In this document: in pieces, positions 60,196 through 64,000 of the stretch
Position numbering within the stretch: position 1 is the stretch's first letter
How the letters are laid out: the number at the start of each line of letters is the position of its first letter
Assembly: GCF_023746555.1 (NCBI RefSeq)
Contig: NZ_CP098755.1
Span: 958,001 to 1,022,000, forward strand
Reading direction: 5' to 3'
DNA: 64,000 nt
From: Brevibacillus ruminantium
Lineage (GTDB): Bacteria; Bacillota; Bacilli; Brevibacillales; Brevibacillaceae
Notes under the pieces: generated by a model
Told to the model about the DNA's origin: nothing
The model's database searches: none
Seen by the model: only the letters and a program-made list of their open reading frames with translations
Translations under genes and position numbers: made by a program

Positions 60196-62143
60196 CTATC
60201 TCGTCTGTTCACCAATCACACCGAGTGAAGATGCTTGGGAAGCGGAAAATAAGGTACATATCCTGCTGGTAGATGATCGCAAGGAGAACCTGCTCTCGCT
60301 GGAGGCGGTGCTTGATTCTCCCGAGTATCACCTTGTTTCCGTTCAGTCGGGGGAAGAGGCATTGCGATGCATGCTAAACGATGAATTCGCGTGCGTTCTG
60401 CTGGATGTGCAGATGCCGGGGATGAACGGCTTTGAGACAGCCAAGCTGATCAAACAACGGGAAAAATCACGGCATATTCCAATCCTCTTCATCACGGCGA
60501 TCAGCAAGGCTACCGAGCACGTGGTACAAGGCTATGAAGCAGGGGCTATCGATTATATCTTCAAACCATTTCACCCCGATACCTTGCGAATGAAAGTAGA
60601 GGGATTTATTCAGCTTTACCGCAAACAAAAGCAAATTGAATATCAGCGGGAAATGCTTCGCTACCGAACCATGGAACTGCTGGAGGCGAATAAAAGTCAT
60701 TATTATACCTTAATGGAACTGCAAAAAAGCGAAGCTCTGTCCCGGACGATTGTCGAAGCGTCAGCGGATACCATCCTGACACTGGATGAGAACCGAATCA
60801 TCCTCTCTGCCAATCAGGTGGTAGAGTCTATGTTTGGCTATCAGATATGTGAGATTATCGGTATGCACATCGAGCTGTTACTGGAAATCCCTTCAAAAAA
60901 TTCGAGGTGTAGGGAGGACCGGATTATAGAAACCGTGGCCACACGCAGCGATCACACGCAGTTTGCCGTTGATGTGCAATTCAAGAAAGCGACGGTCCAG
61001 CAGAAGCACATCTACGTCTGCTCCATACGGGACATCACCGAGAGAAAACAACTGGAAATCGAACGAAAACATCACTATCAGCAGTTGGAGCAGCTGGTAA
61101 ATGAACGGACACAAGAGCTAGTACTTTCCCAGGAGCTGTTTCAAAAGATTTTTCAGTCCAGTCCCTGCTTGATGGCGATCCGTTCATGCAAAGATCGCTG
61201 CTATATCGATGTGAACAAAAGCTGGCTCTCGTACACCGGCTATGCCTACGAAGAAGTAAAACACCTGCCTCATGACCGGCTGATCTTAGCGAAGGAAAGT
61301 GTGCAAGCGGAGTGTGCGATTGATCTGGAGGATGCCGTCCGCAACGAAAAAATCAGTTACGTGACCAGGTCAGGAGAAGTTCGGGAGGGCCTTCTGTCAA
61401 CAGAGAAGATAAACATTCGGGGGGAGTGCTGCATCCTAAGTGTGATCACGGATATTACCGATCGCGTCTATCTGGAAAAAGAGATGGCGCGGCTGGATCG
61501 GCTTCATCTGATCGGAGAGATGGCAGCGGGAATTGCTCATGAAATCCGGAATCCGATGACGACCGTCAGAGGCTTTCTGCAATTGGAAAAAAGCAAGAAA
61601 GACACAGAGAGCTTCCAGTTTGTGGATATTATGATTACAGAGCTTGATCGTGCCAATACGATCATCACAGAATTTCTCACGCTGGCGAAAAACAGGACAA
61701 GCAATTTGAAGAAACAGCACTTATTGCCGATCATCGAACCACTTCTTCCACTCGTGCAGGCTGAAGCCTCTCTCAGCGGAAAGGACCTGTATACAGAGCT
61801 GAAGGCATGTCCCGAGCTCTTCCTGGATGTAAAAGAAATCCGCCAACTGTTTCTCAATCTGACGCTGAACGGCATGGAAGCGATGAACAGTGGCGGGGTA
61901 TTGACCGTGAAGACTTATGTGAAGGATCAGGATGTTGTTTTGGAGATTGGCGATCAAGGACCAGGAATTGATGAAGACCTGTTGGATAAAATCTGGACGC
62001 CGTTCTTTACGACCAAAGAAGAAGGAACTGGCCTCGGACTGGCGGTCTGTTACAGTATTGCCAACCGGCATCATGCCCGCATCGAGGTCGAAACCAGTGA
62101 GCGGGGCACGACGTTTTTTGTCCTGTTTCCCATACGGAGCTAA
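60137..62143 (+). CDS. REC-PAS-PAS sensor histidine kinase
   Basis: About 668 residues, soluble. An N-terminal receiver comes first (VHILLVDDRKENLLSLEA, Asp in CVLLDVQMPGMNG, Lys in DYIFKPF), then a coiled segment and two PAS domains (TIVEASADTILTLDENRI and IFQSSPCLMAIRSCKDR). HisKA follows with His about 468 in GEMAAGIAHEIRNPMTTVRG, and HATPase (NLTLNGMEAMNSGG, DQGPGIDEDLL, GTGLGLAVCYSIA). The order suggests that phosphate from the hybrid kinase can be received by its REC domain. The frame overlaps the end of the CheR gene; the start is uncertain: ATG 60137 is chosen, with TTG 60122, ATG 60143 or TTG 60158 possible, and AAGGAAGGAG at 60112-60121. Confidence 0.92.
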   Translation: MQMATKKLTEQKNFIVNCNDYLVCSPITPSEDAWEAENKVHILLVDDRKENLLSLEAVLDSPEYHLVSVQSGEEALRCMLNDEFACVLLDVQMPGMNGFETAKLIKQREKSRHIPILFITAISKATEHVVQGYEAGAIDYIFKPFHPDTLRMKVEGFIQLYRKQKQIEYQREMLRYRTMELLEANKSHYYTLMELQKSEALSRTIVEASADTILTLDENRIILSANQVVESMFGYQICEIIGMHIELLLEIPSKNSRCREDRIIETVATRSDHTQFAVDVQFKKATVQQKHIYVCSIRDITERKQLEIERKHHYQQLEQLVNERTQELVLSQELFQKIFQSSPCLMAIRSCKDRCYIDVNKSWLSYTGYAYEEVKHLPHDRLILAKESVQAECAIDLEDAVRNEKISYVTRSGEVREGLLSTEKINIRGECCILSVITDITDRVYLEKEMARLDRLHLIGEMAAGIAHEIRNPMTTVRGFLQLEKSKKDTESFQFVDIMITELDRANTIITEFLTLAKNRTSNLKKQHLLPIIEPLLPLVQAEASLSGKDLYTELKACPELFLDVKEIRQLFLNLTLNGMEAMNSGGVLTVKTYVKDQDVVLEIGDQGPGIDEDLLDKIWTPFFTTKEEGTGLGLAVCYSIANRHHARIEVETSERGTTFFVLFPIRS

Positions 62144-62150
62144 GATCGTT

Positions 62151-63275
62151 TCAAATTCCGTAGGATTGCCGGATGGACCGCCTGATGATCATAAAGAGCG
62201 CAACAGGAACGTAGATGACAGAGACCAGGATGCCGTAAAAGTAAACTGCTTCTGCAAATCCATCCGGGACGCGCACACTGGCAAGTACCCAGAGGAGACC
62301 GATAGTCAGGGACAGGAAAAGAGCGGCTACTGCTTTCAGCAGATCAAGGAAGCCTTGCTGCTTTATCAGAAAGGTGATGACAGCCAAAGCGAGAAGGGTG
62401 AAAAGCCACGCACTGCCCATCCCGGAGTCATCACTGAACGTACCATCGTCGATCGGCCAATCGATAAACCAATAGCGCACCATAAAGATTTGAAACATGC
62501 CCAAAATGCTGAGAAGGAGAAAGCCTCTTTTGCGGCTCTTTTTGCTCTGCTGCTCACGTTCTAGCTGTTGTTCCTGGCTGAAAAACACCTTGTCCAGTTG
62601 ATCGGCCTTTTTGCCGATTTCAAAAGACAGTTTCCCCGCGTACGGATACTTGGGGACCTCCTCGATCCACTCCTTTTCTGGAATGGCCGCGGACAAGGCT
62701 TGATCGGTGCAGTAAATGCGTACCTGATTTGCCTCAAACACGGATAACCACTCGTTCACCGTCGGAGCATCGCTCAGCGTGAAAAAGAGCACTTCATCCT
62801 TGCCCTCGCTGCTTTTGCCGCTGATGAGAAGTTTGGCGACTTGATAGAACACAATCTTGGCATTGGGGCGAGAGGGTCGGTACTCCGCCTCGACAGTCTG
62901 CTGGTAGTCCATGCCGATCAGGAGAGAGTCCATGTCTGCAAACGGAAGAAAGCATGTTTTTTCTTCCTTCGTCATTTGGTTCTTGTACGAGTAAAAATAT
63001 CCGTCTTTTCGCAGTTCTACGCTCATCCGTAATTTTGTGTAAAGCCGCAAATTTTTGTAGGCAAATCGACCCAGCCACGTGAACAGGATGATGAGAATCC
63101 CGAATAATACAAGAAGCCCCGACTCTTCCTCAGAAAACGGATTGATCACAAGGACAAGGAGAGAAGCTAGTGCGATCAGGAAGAACAGGGAGATTAGTCC
63201 GATGTGAAGTACGAGCGCCCATTTTGGCAGTTCGTTTGAGAATAAACGGCTATGTTTTCTCTGCATTTCTATCAA
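62151..63275 (-). CDS. Membrane protein of unknown function
   Basis: 374 residues. Two hydrophobic helices lie near the N-terminus (about 20-42 and 52-72), then a soluble, beta-rich cytoplasmic region of about 170 residues (KDGYFYSYKNQMTKEEK through KYPYAGKLSFEIG), then four helices at the C-terminus (about 255-370). The layout recalls PH-domain-like membrane proteins of Firmicutes, but I do not recognise the family. TTG 63275 lies eight bases after AGGAGG and is preferred; GTG 63284 overlaps that ribosome site. Convergent with the REC-PAS kinase gene, whose stop is seven bases away. Confidence 0.78.
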   Translation of the reverse strand: MIEMQRKHSRLFSNELPKWALVLHIGLISLFFLIALASLLVLVINPFSEEESGLLVLFGILIILFTWLGRFAYKNLRLYTKLRMSVELRKDGYFYSYKNQMTKEEKTCFLPFADMDSLLIGMDYQQTVEAEYRPSRPNAKIVFYQVAKLLISGKSSEGKDEVLFFTLSDAPTVNEWLSVFEANQVRIYCTDQALSAAIPEKEWIEEVPKYPYAGKLSFEIGKKADQLDKVFFSQEQQLEREQQSKKSRKRGFLLLSILGMFQIFMVRYWFIDWPIDDGTFSDDSGMGSAWLFTLLALAVITFLIKQQGFLDLLKAVAALFLSLTIGLLWVLASVRVPDGFAEAVYFYGILVSVIYVPVALFMIIRRSIRQSYGI

Positions 63276-63389
63276 AGGGATCACCTCCTGATTTATTCTA
63301 GCGCAAATCGTCGATTAATTCGCATTTTGTTGAGAAAATGGGAAATAAGTAACGGGATGGAAACGGGAACTGAATCGAAAATGAAAAAT

Positions 63390-63422
63390 AGACCGATCCC
63401 TGTGGCAGGGCGGTCTTTTTTT
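63390..63422. terminator. Terminator-like hairpin
   Basis: GACCG-AT-CCCTG and CAGGG-CGGTC pair around TGG, with T run on the plus strand and TATTTTT on the minus strand. It probably serves the minus-strand gene ending at 63543. Confidence 0.7.
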
Positions 63423-63500
63423 GTACTTTCGGAAGGTTTAATTTCGCTAACGCGTTACATAGCTGTTTGACTTGGCGATAAGCAACGTTTTTCTAATAGA
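63416..63500 (+). repeat. Dispersed intergenic element, copy 2
   Basis: TTGTACTTTCGGAAGGTTTAATTTCG, about 19 variable bases, then TTTGACTTGGCGATAAGC and GTTTTTCTAAT. The two conserved blocks match copy 1 at 13284-13368 with two differences in the first and none in the second as written. Again it starts at the T run of a terminator. Confidence 0.7.
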
Positions 63501-63542
63501 GGCAAAGGGAAAATCAGCCTGGATGCAGGGGAAGACTTTTGC

Positions 63543-64000
63543 TCAAGGCAGTTTGCGCACAGGCGGGATGCGATACGGCTCGCTGAGCGACTTGGGCCGC
63601 GGCTCGAACATGCGCAGGACCAGATTAAACGGGCCGGATGGGGCCGGCAGCCAGTTAGACTCCCCTTTGGGCGGCGGCGTGCTTTGGATATAGAGGTCCA
63701 GGGAACCGTCGGGATTGTAGACGAGCCCCTTTGTGAGACTGCCGATCGAGTATCGCTGGATGCTGTTGGGTACCAGGTAAAAATCGGGGCCATACATCGT
63801 AACGGACCAAAAAGCCGATACGTCGGGAATCTGATCCTTGGCAAAATGCAGGACGTACTTGTTTTTTCCGTTCAGCGGCACTCCGGTGCTGTCCACAAAC
63901 GTTCGGGCGTATTTTTCTTCGCTGGGGACATTGGCGCCGATCCCGGAATAAGCGACGTACGCGCGCAGGAGAAACTGATCGCCGTACCGACCGAGCAGAG
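63543..64000 (-). CDS. DUF1254/DUF1214-type protein, C-terminal part (runs off window)
   Basis: The minus-strand frame is open to the last base, so only the last about 152 residues are seen. They match the DUF1214 domain that ends DUF1254 proteins: YVLHFAKDQIPDVSAFWSVTMYGPDFYLVPN, RYSIGSLTKGLVYNPDGSLDLYIQSTPPP and NWLPAPSGPFNLVLRMFEP. Members are usually exported proteins of 400 or more residues with unknown biochemical function. Start and signal peptide lie outside the window. Confidence 0.88.
   Translation of the reverse strand, partial: LLGRYGDQFLLRAYVAYSGIGANVPSEEKYARTFVDSTGVPLNGKNKYVLHFAKDQIPDVSAFWSVTMYGPDFYLVPNSIQRYSIGSLTKGLVYNPDGSLDLYIQSTPPPKGESNWLPAPSGPFNLVLRMFEPRPKSLSEPYRIPPVRKLP

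Overview
The window looks like chromosomal DNA of a Gram-positive, Paenibacillaceae-type bacterium, most likely a Brevibacillus. That assignment is inference from gene content and style, not from a search. Supporting signs are strong AGGAGG-type ribosome binding sites with frequent TTG and GTG starts, roughly even base composition, an LPXTG adhesin with its sortase, a des-desK-desR set and a yjlC-ndh pair like those of Bacillus, and meso-diaminopimelate dehydrogenase. No rRNA, tRNA, CRISPR array, prophage or intact transposase was seen. The first and last genes run off the window.

Layout. 1-15 kb is a surface-adhesion and cyclic-di-GMP block: a partial sensor kinase, an MHYT-PAS-GGDEF-EAL enzyme, a SARP-type response regulator, a class D sortase, a GEMM-I (c-di-GMP-I) riboswitch in front of an exported transglutaminase-like protein, a 1981-residue LPXTG adhesin with eight SpaA/Cna_B repeats, and a membrane diguanylate cyclase. 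15-18.4 kb holds a GalT/HIT-like protein and a MarR-MFS efflux pair. 18.7-22.4 kb is a four-carbon acid sugar locus (kinase, dehydrogenase, FCD-type GntR regulator) whose GntP permease is a deleted pseudogene. 22.7-27.6 kb is an apparent mevalonate-catabolic operon: XRE-cupin regulator, class II HMG-CoA reductase, TctB-like and TctA-like membrane proteins, HMG-CoA lyase. The same palindromic operator precedes the regulator and the operon.

27.7-33 kb carries a NERD-nuclease/helicase gene and metNIQ, whose leader is a terminator/antiterminator pair with no recognisable S-box. 33-36.5 kb has a CGNR regulator, an MFS pump with a Gln/Pro-rich loop and a YcaQ-like protein. 36.7-39.6 kb is des-desK-desR (membrane fluidity). 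39.7-42.4 kb has a radical SAM protein and yjlC-ndh with a Rex-like site. 42.5-47.4 kb is a sigma-54 circuit: enhancer-binding activator, two upstream palindromes, a consensus -24/-12 promoter, a class III aminotransferase and an NhaC-type antiporter. 47.7-50.3 kb encodes an ECF-like sigma factor, its probable anti-sigma partner and diaminopimelate dehydrogenase.

50.4-64 kb has a STAND ATPase with a helix-turn-helix, a gene-poor stretch with two inverted-repeat-bounded (MITE-like) elements, a polar amino acid ABC transporter, a signalling cluster (hybrid kinase, CheR methyltransferase, REC-PAS kinase), an unknown membrane protein and the end of a DUF1254/DUF1214 gene.

The two most coherent unusual systems are the c-di-GMP/sortase/adhesin block, where the riboswitch architecture suggests that c-di-GMP turns the transglutaminase-like enzyme off, and the mevalonate operon with its private regulator and operators.
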